Source: Cyclina sinensis
Lineage: Eukaryota > Mollusca > Bivalvia > Venerida > Veneridae
Assembly: GCA_012932295.1 (NCBI GenBank)
Contig: JAAONU010000001.1
Location: 51,991,134-52,055,133 of the forward strand
Reading direction: 5' to 3'
Length of the DNA: 64,000 nt
The translations under genes and the position numbers were made by a program. The notes under the pieces are model-generated. The model made no database searches, was not told the origin of the DNA, and worked only from the letters and a program-made list of their open reading frames with translations. Positions within the stretch are counted from its first letter, which is position 1, and each line of letters opens with the position of its first letter. Positions 45,801 to 57,744 of the stretch are shown here, in pieces.

Positions 45801-48330
45801 ACTAAATGCAGCTTCCTTAATCATATGACTGTACATTATTAAAACTAGGGTCGCAATAGGGCCGCAAATAGGATCGCAGGGCCGTAGTATAAGGATGTCA
45901 GAAAATCTCCGGATCTAGACGCTCTGCTCCATATTCTTTTTCAACAGACGCTCTGTCGCATTTTGACTTTTGAAAACTCGCCAGTATACTGGACAAGTTG
46001 GCTTCCTTTAAAAAGTAAGCCAAAGAGAGGTCAGCAGCTGTCGTCACTGAAAGAATGAATCTACTTGTTTCCAAGATCATTTGAATTTTTTAAACGTTCT
46101 GTGACTTAAATAATTATAAAAACTAGTAACCTAACTATTATTAATAGTTAATACCTTATTAGGCAAAATGACAGAAACTGACTATAATTTAGTTATTTCA
46201 AATGTTTTTATAGTGGCGTATCTAAATTTAAATAATCAGCGATAGTATCTGTTAAGCTTGACTAAATATGAAAAGGGCGTAAATTTGATCCAAATCGAGT
46301 AAATGGACTTGTCAAAAATGCTCTGAAATTCGTAAAAAGTATTTACCATATTTTCATGACCATGGCTAAATATTAATTTGTTCTACAGGCTGATGAGTTT
46401 CTCAGAAAAAATGCATTTTAGAATTTGTAGTTTTTAAAAAGTAGCATGCATTATAAGAAATGCATCCCTATAATTGTATTTTTTGTGTGTTTAGTTAAGG
46501 GAATACAAAATTATTCTGTACGTTCTGTTCATAATGTGCCGTTTTAACCATGGGCCGTTTTGACCCGATGTTAAATTTTGGTTTCGTTTAAATAAATTAG
46601 TATTTTGATTCGGAGCATGCGCATAACTATCTTTGTAGACTTGTTTTCATGATTTTAGGCATAATATGAGGTCATTAACTAAAATTTGATACGCAAAAAT
46701 GGATGCCGCCAGCAATTAAAGCTAACACTGTGGAGATGATACCCTAAGGGGCATAACCCAATAAAGTATTGGCTAAAACTGTGTAATATCAAAAAAGAGA
46801 AGAAAATGTTGCTGTAAAGGCTAGGTTATTATGTTGTATGGCTTGCATAAGGCGTTTGGGATGTAAAAAAACTTTCTGAATTTAGGCAATGTTTAAAAGA
46901 TACATATTTACAAGATTTAGATATAGTAGTTTTCAAGAATCAATGAGTGCTCTGTTTTACAGTTTCAGTTACAGATTGAGTGAATGCTTAAACATAATAA
47001 ATATCGGAAAGTACAGAATGTCTTTGTCAAAGTTACAACTATCTTCACACAGGCTAGCCGTTGAATCTGGGAGGTAGCATAGACCAAACATAATAATTTC
47101 AATGTAAGAAAAAGCTTAAGTTTCTATATATAAGATGACAAGTAGAATTTTATTTTAGAATGTAGACTGTCTGCAGACTTACGCAAACAATACATTAAAA
47201 ACTTTTAATGGCGACACCCGACTTTTGTAAATTTTTGCAACTGGTTAAATCAAACAAATTTTCAGAAATTAGAAATTTGACTATTTTTATATACAAAGCA
47301 TTTGAAAGCCAAGGAATACATGATTGTCTCGCCCTGATTTGGTACAGAAATTTGCTACAGAAGTATTCATGAAAACATGATAATACATGTGTTTTTATCA
47401 TTCATTGCAATTTTGTTTAAAATATCTGTCGTCTTGTTGTAAATTGTTGTACATTGATATTGTATTTGTTCCACTGATGTAATGCTCATGAACCTAGTTA
47501 TATTTTTTTGCATTGATAACGTTCATCTCTTTAAAATGCATGTTATTACTAGTGTGAAAGGTCAATGGAATACTTGCACACATAAGTTTCACATATTTTG
47601 ATGCAACGTGGACGATTACAAAAAAGTGATGGGATTGAATTCCATGGAACCAGTTGGTTTTCAGTCAGTATTTCTATACCCCAATCTATAATGTAAGCAA
47701 TTCTGATCACTATATACATGTATTTCTATTTTATTTTAAGAAGTATATAAAGAGAGATAGAAAAGCAGAGATGTCATGAAATAATACAGCATATGTCACC
47801 TTATTAGATTAATCAGATTACTTTGTTTATAACATTCAGTCTAATTAAGTTTAACGATCAGTCCAAACTTAATTATGATCTTTATTTATCGCACAATAAA
47901 TATGTCTTTAAAAAAACACTTAGCACATAATAACTCCATCTGTGACCAGAACATGAATGATTCACAAAGGCACCTTTACATTTTCTTTTACACGTGTTTG
48001 CATTAAGTTTAATTGAGCACGATGTTGGGAGTTTAGGATCAATGATTGTCTGTCGTCTGCCCGTCCTTTGACGCTCATTGGCCAGTTTTCCACAGAACGG
48101 GCCACCATCATTTTGTGCAATAGTTTCAATCAGATTTGCTTAAAATTTTACGCTACATTGCACATTACGGGCTGTAGAAGTAAAAAAAAAGAGAAAAGAA
48201 TAAACCCATTTTTACACGCATATGTCCATGTGTCTGTTCTTCATTACATGGCTTTTACGTACTGACATGTCACAACTAACTATTATCTGAGTACAGCTTG
48301 AAACATTTCGTTTGAAAGTTCGTGAAGTTG
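45800..48330. other. Intergenic stretch, no gene seen
   Basis: Only short, unconvincing frames (for example 46889-47077). Confidence 0.5.
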
Positions 48331-48334
48331 GCTC

Positions 48335-48860
48335 TGAGATCAGCATCCAAATTAAGCTCGACATTCATTTTCCACAGTCTCTTCGTTTTCTGAATGTTGA
48401 GTCGAATGAGCAGGTTCAATATTTAGCTCAACATTTGTTTTTTACCTTTTTTGAATGTCGAGCAGTGTGATTTCGTTTTTTGAATGTTGAGTCGAATTTG
48501 AACTCAATCATTTCTCACTTATAAATGTCGAGGCGGGTGTCAAGCTGGCTCAACATTCAGCTTGGTATTTGCCTTTACGTTTTGACCCCTTTTCGATTTT
48601 TAGGTATCGTCCGAATGTCGAGCTCGCTCAGTATTTAGCTCGACATTCGATTTTACCTTTTTTAAATGTAAAGTTGTATTGGCTCGTCATTCGTTTTGTG
48701 TTTTTTTTCTTTTTTTCGTTTCCTTAAAGTAAAATTGACTGTCTTTTTTGTTAAGCAATTAACTGGACATTCGTTTATTTTAAAAACAAACTTTTGTTTA
48801 TTTTAATGTCGATCAGGATGTTGATCTTTTTTTCTTGAGTGACAAGTCGAATATCAAGGA
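48335..48860. repeat. Degenerate repeat built on 'gctcgacattcg' in both orientations
   Basis: The words GCTCGACATT and AATGTCGAGC, with variants, recur about a dozen times in alternating orientation, separated by T-rich tracts such as 'ttttaccttttttgaatgtc'. The unit length is irregular. Confidence 0.65.
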
Positions 48861-48921
48861 AGCCTTTTAAAACAGGTCCAGTTAAGTCCCAACACTTAAA
48901 AATTAGATGCCCAAGGGCAAC

Positions 48922-49020
48922 CAATCTCATTAAAATCATTTCCTAATTTCGCTCCTCTACTTTACGCCAGTTAGCGTATAGAATAGGAGCTTAAGACTGG
49001 AGCTGATTTTAATGAGATTG
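48922..49020. mobile_element. 99-bp MITE with 17-bp perfect inverted ends and 9-bp target duplication
   Basis: Left end CAATCTCATTAAAATCA (48922-48938) is the exact inverse of the right end (49004-49020). AAGGGCAAC flanks both sides (48913-48921 and 49021-49029). A 9-bp duplication is typical of the Mutator superfamily; that assignment is inference. Confidence 0.88.
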
Positions 49021-49079
49021 AAGGGCAACATGTCGAAACCGCCGCGTGTCAACAGTACAACAGGATAAAAATGTGGAAT

Positions 49080-50070
49080 AGCTTTGCAGAGTTATGCCCT
49101 TGTACAGAGCACTTCTGGTTAATGATCCTTATTACTGTGTGAAGTTTAAACAAGGTCTTTCAAACAACTTTGAGAAAAGCGGAAGTAAATTGAAAAAAAA
49201 AAAAAAACTGAATCGATTAAAAAATCTAAGCAAGGCAGAGTTATGGGTCTTGTACTCTGCACTCCCTTTAATTGACCTCTATCTCTGTTTGAAGTTTCAA
49301 CAAAGTCCCTCTTACAATTACTGAGTTTTGCTCCATAAAAGAAATAAATTAAGGGAAATAATTATAAAAAGAAATAAGGCAAAGTTTTGGTTCCTGAACA
49401 TTGCACTCCAGCTTACCAAGATCTATCTACTGGCAGTTTCAAGTATGTGACTTTAATAATTTACGGATTATCGTCCAGGCAAAAATAGGTAAATATGTCA
49501 CTGTGACCTTGACTTTCAAGCTAAGGATGCGGGTCTTGCACAATGTCTTATCAAGGTGAACAAAAGCCCCAAAGTATTTAAAGAATTTATGCTTCCATGC
49601 ATGGAGAAGTTATGGCATAGTAAGCAAATCTGTCCATATTTTTAGCATTTAAACTGTCACTATGACCTTGACCTTTGAGATAGGAACCTGGGTCTTGCAC
49701 GCGACACGCCGCCTCATCAAGGTAAATAAAAGTGCGAAGTCATTTAAGAATTACTCCATACATGTAGAAGATATGACCCGGACAAGCGAATAAATCAAAA
49801 CAATTTTAACCTTTGAGCTGTCGCGTTGACCTTTACCTTTGAGCTATGAACCTATGGTTGACCTTCACCTTTGAACTATGAACCTGTGTTTTGCACGCGA
49901 CACGCTGTCTCATTAAGGTGAACAAAAGTGCCAAGGTATTAAAAATTCTCCAAAGCATGGAGAAGTTATGTCCCAGACAAGCAAATACGGACAGACCCAC
50001 GCACTAACGCACTCACATAACCGAACTGCCATAGTGACAGTAGCTATGCCGAACTCACCGCTAGTGGGCT
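49080..50070. repeat. Bivalve-type degenerate tandem repeats
   Basis: From 49080 to 49440 two to three copies contain 'gcagagttatg' and 'gtttgaagttt'. From 49500 to 50000 about three copies contain 'ccttgacctttgag', 'ttgcacgcgacacgc' and 'gtgaacaaaagtgcc'. The block ends with 'gacagacccacgcactaacg'. Confidence 0.7.
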
Positions 50071-50074
50071 GGAC

Positions 50075-51950
50075 AAAAAGCACTGAAAATTGAATGTCGG
50101 GCTGAAAGTTGATAGCTTATTTCTGAACAAATTCAAATGGTTTAATCAAGCTCGACAGGAATGTTTTTTTCTCCTTCTTAATATATCGATTATAAAAGCA
50201 AATTAATCTGTTAGTTGAGTTTCCTATTTAGCCACATTCGGAAAGTAATGTCCATTGAATAATCAAAATTGCATTATCTATAACCTGATTTTTCCGAAAA
50301 CACGTATGAAAATATTAAAAGTGACGGACATTCGCATCATTTTGAACACGATATTTCCGCATTACTAAAGCGACGACGCAAATCTAATGTAGTTAATATG
50401 ATAACCTGATAATACCTAGAAGTTTACTGAGAGCAGTCTAGGCAATATATGAGGGCATTTTTACCTGTGTGAAGATATTCATCTTCCGGTAAAAGGGTAT
50501 TTTGCGATAACAAGTTATCGTGAATACTATGTAACAACCGCGAACGTGTTTGTAAACCTAAAACATTAGTCAGTGCAAGTCTGTGTAGTAATCTAAGTAA
50601 TTGTATCACATCTCATAATTTTTTTTATTTCCGAACAGTTATATTTAGAACACATTTTTTTTCTTTTAAGCATATGCTAATGATATAGTTGTATTTTGAA
50701 ATACAGCTACATACTTGCAACAAATCTAAATTTATTGTGTGATATTGTGTTGAACTGGACTGAGTTATAATATTGCCGAACTGTAAATTGTGATGATCAG
50801 TGACCAATGAACTTAACACTCTACAATGGAAATAAAACTGATATCTGCATTGTAGAAAGAATTTGTTTCTTTTTAGTAAAAACACATCTTCGGGTCGCGG
50901 CCTTAACGATTATTTAAGTTTGAAAATACTTGTACAAATTAACTCAGATTATTACAGAGCCTCTTTATCAGGACCAATTGATATAACTCGCATATATTAC
51001 GCAATCAGTTTCTGTCCAGTTGGTGTTCTTAACAAAGTGTTCAGTATAGATATTGAGCTAGACTAAACACAACCAGTTTTTCGAGCTAAAAATCAATACA
51101 AAAAAAAAACAAATTTTGATCTGAGAATTTTAATAAAAAAGGTAATAATCTAATAAAGAAAAGGATTGGTAACACAAGACTTGTAAGTTGCATCGAGAAA
51201 TAAGGAAGTAAAGCTGTTTATCAGATTGGACTACATGCTGTTGCCTTGGTCTAGGTGCAACAGTAGGCCGCTATGTAATTTATTTCATTAAGCATAGCTG
51301 ATCATTGCGAACCACTATAACAGGTCATCATACAGAACAAAATCAGAATAATCACTCCCGGTAATATCTCGGAATTGAATCATTATAACTACGACCTGTT
51401 GTAAGTTCCCATTGTCGACTTTGTTGTACGGAAATTGTAATTTTGTTTACATTTACCGTGTCTGTATCATGGTGCGTTTAGTTTGTTTTGTTTTACAAAT
51501 ACTAAAAACGAAATCGGAAGTAAAATTAATCAGACACATGTTTGGATCCTTTCAAATTTGATTATATCTACTGAGACAAGTTTTCTTGTGCAAAAATGTC
51601 CGTCGGAATGAAAGTAGTAAAGTTCACGTGACTGCTGTAATAATACTATTTGAAGGCCCTGATCTGAGTATTGAATTGAAAAGATGTTTTGTAGTTCTTT
51701 TAACTAGTGTTTGATAAATGCGATTTTACGGTAGGTCTTTTTTTCAGAATACAAACCCCGACTTAAATTCAAAGAATAAGGCCCTTATTGTGATAATATT
51801 TTGTTTATTATCTGAAAGACTTACTTTACAATCAAGTTTTTCTTTTTCCTACTGTCTAGAAACCTTAAGTAGAGGTGTCTCGTCCGCAATATGAGAGGTT
51901 CATTTTTTTAGAACCTGTGAAGTAAATCAACATGAAGCGTTTGTATTCAA
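50075..51950. other. Intergenic stretch, no gene seen
   Basis: Short frames on both strands lack any supporting signal. Confidence 0.5.
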
Positions 51951-51956
51951 GGCGTC

Positions 51957-53031
51957 CAAAGTATATTACATGGATATGGATACAAGAAATCTGAAGTTCA
52001 TTATATGGATATGGATACAAGAAATCTGAAGTTCACTACATGGATATGGATACAACAAAACTCTGAAGTTTATTACATGGATATGGAAACAACAAAACTC
52101 AAAAGTTCATTACATTGATATTGATAGAACAAAACTCTTAAGTTCATTACATTGATATTGATAGAACAAAACTCTTAAGTTCATTACACTGATATGGATA
52201 GAACAGAATTCTTAAGTTCATTACATTGATATGGATAGAACAAAACTCTTAAGTTCATTACATTGATATTGATAGAACAAAACTCTTAAGTTCATTACAT
52301 TGATATTGATAGAACAAAACTCTTAAGTTCATTACATTGATATTGATAGAACAAACCTCTTAAGTTCATTACATTGATATTGATAGAACAAAACTCTTAA
52401 GTTCATTACATTGATATGGATAGAAGAAAACTTTTAAGTTCATTACATTGATATTGATAGAACAAAACTCTTAAGTTCATTACACTGATATGGATAGAAC
52501 AAAACTCTTAAGTTCATTACACTGATATTGATAGAACAAAACTCTTAAGTTCATTACATTGATATTGATAGAACAAAACTCTTAAGTTCATTACATTGAT
52601 ATTGATAGAACAAAACTCTTAAGTTCATTACATTGATATGGATAGAACAAAACTCTTAAGTTCATTACATTGATATTGATAGAACAAAACTCTTAAGTTC
52701 ATTACATTGATATGGATAGAACAAAACTCTTAAGTTCATTACATTGATATGGATAGAAGAAAACTCTTAAGTCCATTACATGGGTATAGATACAACAAAT
52801 TTGAAGTTCATTACATGGATATGGATACAACAAATTTGAAGTTCATTACATGGATATGGAAAGAACAAAACTCTAAAGTTAATAAAATGGATAGGGATAC
52901 AACAAATCTGTAGTTCATTACATAGATATGGATACAACAAGTAGGAAGTTCATAACATGGATATGGATAAAACAAAACTCTGAAGTTCATAACATGGATA
53001 TGGATATAACAAATTTGAAGTTCATATCATG
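51957..53031. repeat. About 37-bp satellite array
   Basis: Roughly 29 units of 'aagttcattacattgatatt' plus 'gatagaacaaaactctt' occur. Central units are near identical; both edges carry a diverged subtype with 'atggatatggatacaac'. No spacers or coding frame. Confidence 0.92.
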
Positions 53032-53289
53032 GCACGGGACTTCGCAATTCCACAGGGGGGAATATATCAAGGCATCGTATATGATGGGTAATTCATAGTT
53101 TTATGGTTTTCTAGACAGGTGGTCATAACTCAAAAGGGTCTAGCTTCAAAAATTATCTTTTTCTAGTGCCAAATTGTGTGCTCTTGCAGGATATGATGAT
53201 AAACTTTCTGATAATGGTTGGTCCAACTCTGCTGTGTTACCTAATGACATTCGCCATATTACGACTTTTTTTTACTAAATATTGCATAA

Positions 53290-55600
53290 AAACTAACTGA
53301 AACAGACAAAATTCATATGAAGGTATTATGACATATGATAAATGCCGGAACGCATTATGTGAAATAAACAATAAAAAAGGTCATGGGTCAGATGGTGTAT
53401 CAGTAGAGTTCTCTAAAATTGCGACAAAAACAGTAGCAAACCGATTTTAAAAAAATATATAGATCTAATAATTGACCGTACGTAAACAGGGTTCATCATT
53501 GGAAGATATATTGGACAAAATATAAGATTAATCTTTGAGGTAATTAATTATTCAAAAGAGATATAAGAGCCCAGCTTTTATTATTTGTCGCTTTTTTAAA
53601 AGCTTTTGATAGTTTTGACCATGAATTCATGATAAAATATTTTCACCTCTTTCATTCTGGTGCTGCCTTTATAAAATGATTTAAATACCATGACGTTACA
53701 AGTATTATAATAAAGCATGTTTTTGTTAGATTCTTTTCCTATCCATCGTGGTTTCGTCAAGGATATCGACTGTCATCTTTGCTCTTCTTATTTGTAATGA
53801 AATGTTGTCAAATTTTATTAAAAAAAATGAAAATCATAAAAAAATTTTATTGAATGTAACAAAGAAACAAAACAAACTCTATTCGCAGACAAAGCAACTT
53901 ACATAAACAAGAAATGTTTGTAAAACATACATGCCCCCAAGCAGCACCTAATTGCTTGAGGTTGGGCCAAAGCGTTCTCTAGTTATTGATCAGAAACCGT
54001 TTTTAGGATCAAGGTCCCTGTGGCCTTGACCTTTGACCTAATGACCTCAGAGTCAATAGAGGTCATCTACTGGTGATGACCAACCAGCATACCAAGTTTG
54101 GTGAAAGCGTTCTCTAGTTATTGATCGGAAACTGTTTTTAGGGATGAAAGTCTCTGTGAGCTTGACCTTTGACTAAATGACCTCAAAATCAATAAGAGGT
54201 CATCTACTGGTGATGACCAACCAGCATACTAAGTTTGGTGAACCTAGGTCAAAGCGTTCTCTAGTAATTGATCAGAAACCGTTTTTAGGATGAAGTCTCT
54301 GTGAGCTTGACCTTTGACCTAATGACCTCAAAGTCAATAGGGGTCATCTACTAGTGATGACAAACCAGCGTACCAAGTTTGGTGAACCTAGGTCAAAGTG
54401 TTCTCTAGTTATTGATCAGAAACCGTTTTTAGGATCAAGGTTCCTGTGAGCTTGATCTTTGATCTAATGACTTTAAAATCAATAGGGGTCATCTACTGGT
54501 GATGACCAACCAACATACCAAGTTTGGTGAACCTAGATCAAAGCATTCTCTAGTTATTGATCGGAAACCATTTGTAGGATGAAGGTCTCTGTGAGCTTGA
54601 CCTTTGACCTAATGACCTCAAAATCAAAAGGGGTCATCTACTAGTGATGAACAACCAGCATACCAAGTTTGAAGAACCTAGGTCAAAGCGTTCTCTAGTT
54701 ATTGATCGGAAACCGTTTTTAGGATGAAGATCCCTGTGGGCTTGACCTTTGACCTTATGACCTCAAAATCAATAGGGGTCATCTACTAGTGATGACCAAC
54801 AGCATTCCAAGTTTGGTGAACCTAGGTCAAAGCGTTCTCTTGTTATTGATCGGAAACGAAGTGTCTACCGATGGACGGACCGACCGACCGACCGACCGAC
54901 ATTTGCAAACTATATGCCCCTCATCTTCGAATGGGGGTGCATAATGATGGGTAAAAACATCATACGTAAATTTAATAAAAGTGCTGACGAATTTTGAGTA
55001 CGCATCAAGACTAAAATTAAATACTAGTAAAACCACAATTCTACGTAGATTCAAATCTAAGTTACTGCACTGAAAGGAAATTTAACTGGACCTCAGAATC
55101 AGCAAATACAGTTGAATTCACTTTTACTAACAACGCAGAGTAAAATGTAAGATTAAACTTAAAAAAGAAATTTATAAGCTTTAAAAATTGCTTGAAACAA
55201 TGGGAGTACAGAAAAGTTACACTTCTAAGCAAAATTATTGTAATTAAAACGTTTGTTGTACTCAAACGTTTATACCCATTTACAGTTTTGCCTAATTCAA
55301 ATGAGGAAACAATAAAAAATGTTATTAAAAGTATTTTTTAATTAATTTGCGACAAAAAAAGAAATAGAAAAAAATAAACGAAACCAACTCTAATTGGAAT
55401 ATGAACAAGAATAGTTGATATTTCAAAACCTTTAATCTGAATAAAAAGCTGTCTGGGAAAAAGAATACCGGTGTGCGAAAAGGCAATGCTTGGGACTCGA
55501 GAATCTTTTCTGAAATACTGTGAACAAAAGTAGGTGGAGAACTTGTGTATTCGAATGCAAATTGTATTTGCAAGATATAGAAAATAATAAAATACATGTA
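53290..55600 (+). pseudogene. LINE reverse-transcriptase relic split by an insertion
   Basis: In broken frames the order of a non-LTR retrotransposon ORF2 is readable: GSDGVSVEFSK near 53390, GFIIGRYIGQNIRLIFEVIN near 53490, a KAFDSFDHEF-like segment near 53595, LFADKATYI near 53880 (catalytic FADD with the second Asp lost). After the insertion come NFEYASRLKLNTSKT near 54995 and NCLKQWEYRKVTLLSKIIV near 55185. Stops and frameshifts are many. Clade not determined. Confidence 0.78.
53905..54945. mobile_element. Tandem-repeat element inserted in the LINE relic
   Basis: Six to seven units of about 140 bp occur ('gcgttctctagttattgatc', 'cttgacctttgacctaatga', 'ggtcatctactagtgatgac'). They are bounded by 'acatacatgcccccaa' on the left and 'gaatgggggtgcataatga' on the right, which are partly inverse to each other. 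A (CCGA)n run lies at about 54880-54900. Confidence 0.75.
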
Positions 55601-55823
55601 CTTTCCTGAGGGATATTCTTAATACATGGGTTAGTATACAAACTTTTACAAAAACGTCAGTACATAAAGAAATAATATGGAACAATTCAGTAGTAAAAGT
55701 GAATAGTAATTTTTTACTTTAAAAATGGGATAAAAGGGAATTAAATATATAGATAATCTCTTCAGCTATATTTAAAAAAAAACATTCTACACATTTAAAC
55801 ATTTCAAATTTTCACAGACTTTC

Positions 55824-56563
55824 ATATATCACCTATATCACCGATAGTATATCACCTATATCACCGATAGTATATCACCTATATCACCGATAGTATATCA
55901 CCTATATCACCGATAGTATATCACCTATATCACCGATAGTATATCACCTATATCACCGATAGTATATCATCTATATCACCGATAGTATATCACTTATATC
56001 ACCGATAGTATATCATCTATATCACCGATAGTATATCACCTATATCACCGATAGTATATCACCTATATCACCGATAGTATATCATCTATATCACCGATAG
56101 TATATCATCTATATCACAGATAGTATATCACCTATATCACCGATAGTATATCATCTATATCACCGATAGTATATCACCTATATCACCGATAGTATATCAT
56201 CTATATCACCGATAGTATATCACCTATATCACCGATAGTATATCACCTATATCACCGATAGTATATCACCTATATCACCGATAGTATATCATCTATATCA
56301 CCGATAGTATATCACCTATATCACCGATAGTATATCATCTATATCACCGATAGTATATCACCTATATCACCGTATATCACCTATATCACCGATAGTATAT
56401 CACCTATATCACCGATAGTATATCATCTATATCACCGATAGTATATCACTTATATCACCGATAGTATATCATCTATATCACCGATAGTATATCACTTATA
56501 TCACCGATAGTATATCATCTATATCACCGATAGTATATCATCTATATCACCGATAGTATATCA
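55824..56563. repeat. 24-bp satellite array
   Basis: About 30 head-to-tail copies of 'tatcaccgatagtatatcac' plus 'ctat' occur. The main variation is a C/T change (cacctat, catctat, cacttat); one unit near 56372 lacks 4 bases. No spacers, so it is not CRISPR. Confidence 0.95.
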
Positions 56564-56564
56564 A

Positions 56565-57115
56565 AATATATTAAAGAAAAACTAAGTAAAGAGACACCAA
56601 CAAATAAACAAATTAAATCAGTTTTCAAAATCAGTCAAAAGGTCAGAAAAAACAAAAAAATATTGATATATATTATGCAAATCAAAACTATGAAAGAAAA
56701 AAAAGGAAATAAGATCAGAACCTAAATAAAATTGTACTTTTAAAAACAACAACTAGATAGGGAAAACAATTTTACCAATCAAAACAACAATTGAATCAAA
56801 ACTAAATAAAATTCAATATAAATATCGGATGCTTATAACCAAAAGAAACAAAATTATTTTATCTCTTCTGCCACCGCATACAAGTCATATAAGTCAGTTA
56901 CCAGACCTAGATATTTTGTGCCATTTAAAGCCACGTTCAATCATGAATGTCAAGGCTTTGCGTTTAGAGACTTGTGTCTGCATTTCAAAAGGCTTAAATT
57001 TCCAATCACCGATGTTCTGTGTCAGACATTCATGAAGCCTAAATGCAGTCACCTCCCACTGTACTTGAATCTCAGAAAGTTAATTGTATAAACACAGTTA
57101 AAGGCCATTATCAGG
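56565..57115. other. AT-rich spacer between two satellites
   Basis: No gene or further repeat is recognised. A short frame at 56829-57035 has no support. Confidence 0.45.
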
Positions 57116-57136
57116 GGGGGTGTGTGTTGGGTGTGG

Positions 57137-57738
57137 GGAGAGGGAAGGTTGTGAATCGTATAATTACAAATATAGGCCTTAGGGGCGGGAGAGAAAGAGA
57201 AGGTTGAGAAACGTATAATTACAAACGTAGGCCTTAGGGGCGAGAGAGAAAGAGAAGGTTGAGAAACGTATAATTACAAACATTACAAACGTAGGCCTTA
57301 GGGGCGGGAGAGAAAGAGAAGGTTGAGAAACGTATAATTTCAAACGTAGGCCTTAGGGGCGAGAGAGAAAGAGAAGGTTGAGAAACGTATAATTTCAAAC
57401 GTAGGCCTTAGGGGCGGGAGAGAAAGAGATGGTTGAGAAACGTATAATAACAAACGCAGGCCTTAGGGGCGGGAGAGAAAGAAATGGTTGAGAAACGTAT
57501 AATTACAAACGTAGGCATTAGGGGTTAGAGAGAAAGAAAAGGTTGAGAAACGTATAATTACAAACGTAGGCATTAGGGGTTAGAGAGAAAGAGAAGGTTG
57601 AGAAACGTATAATTTCAAACGTAGGCCTTAGGGGCGAGAGGGAAAGAGAAGGTTGAGGAACGTATAATTTCAAACGTGGGCCTTAGTGGCGGGAGGGAAA
57701 GAGAAGGTTGAGAAACGTATAATTACAAACGTAGGCCA
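57137..57738. repeat. 55-bp minisatellite
   Basis: About 11 copies of a unit with 'ggccttaggggcgggagaga', 'aagagaaggttgagaaacg' and 'tataattacaaacgta' occur, with point variation. One copy near 57275 has an extra 9-bp 'cattacaaa'. Confidence 0.92.
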
Positions 57739-57744
57739 AAACAA

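Noticed and set aside
51618..51632. CACGTG site similar to that upstream of MAN2B1
   Set aside because: No gene nearby; it shows that the motif occurs by chance at this density.
55325..55685. Minus-strand frames rich in Phe and Ile
   Set aside because: They are antisense to the LINE relic and reflect its A-rich sense strand.
55824..56563. CRISPR-like regular repeats
   Set aside because: The units abut directly without unique spacers, and the DNA is animal nuclear. It is a satellite.
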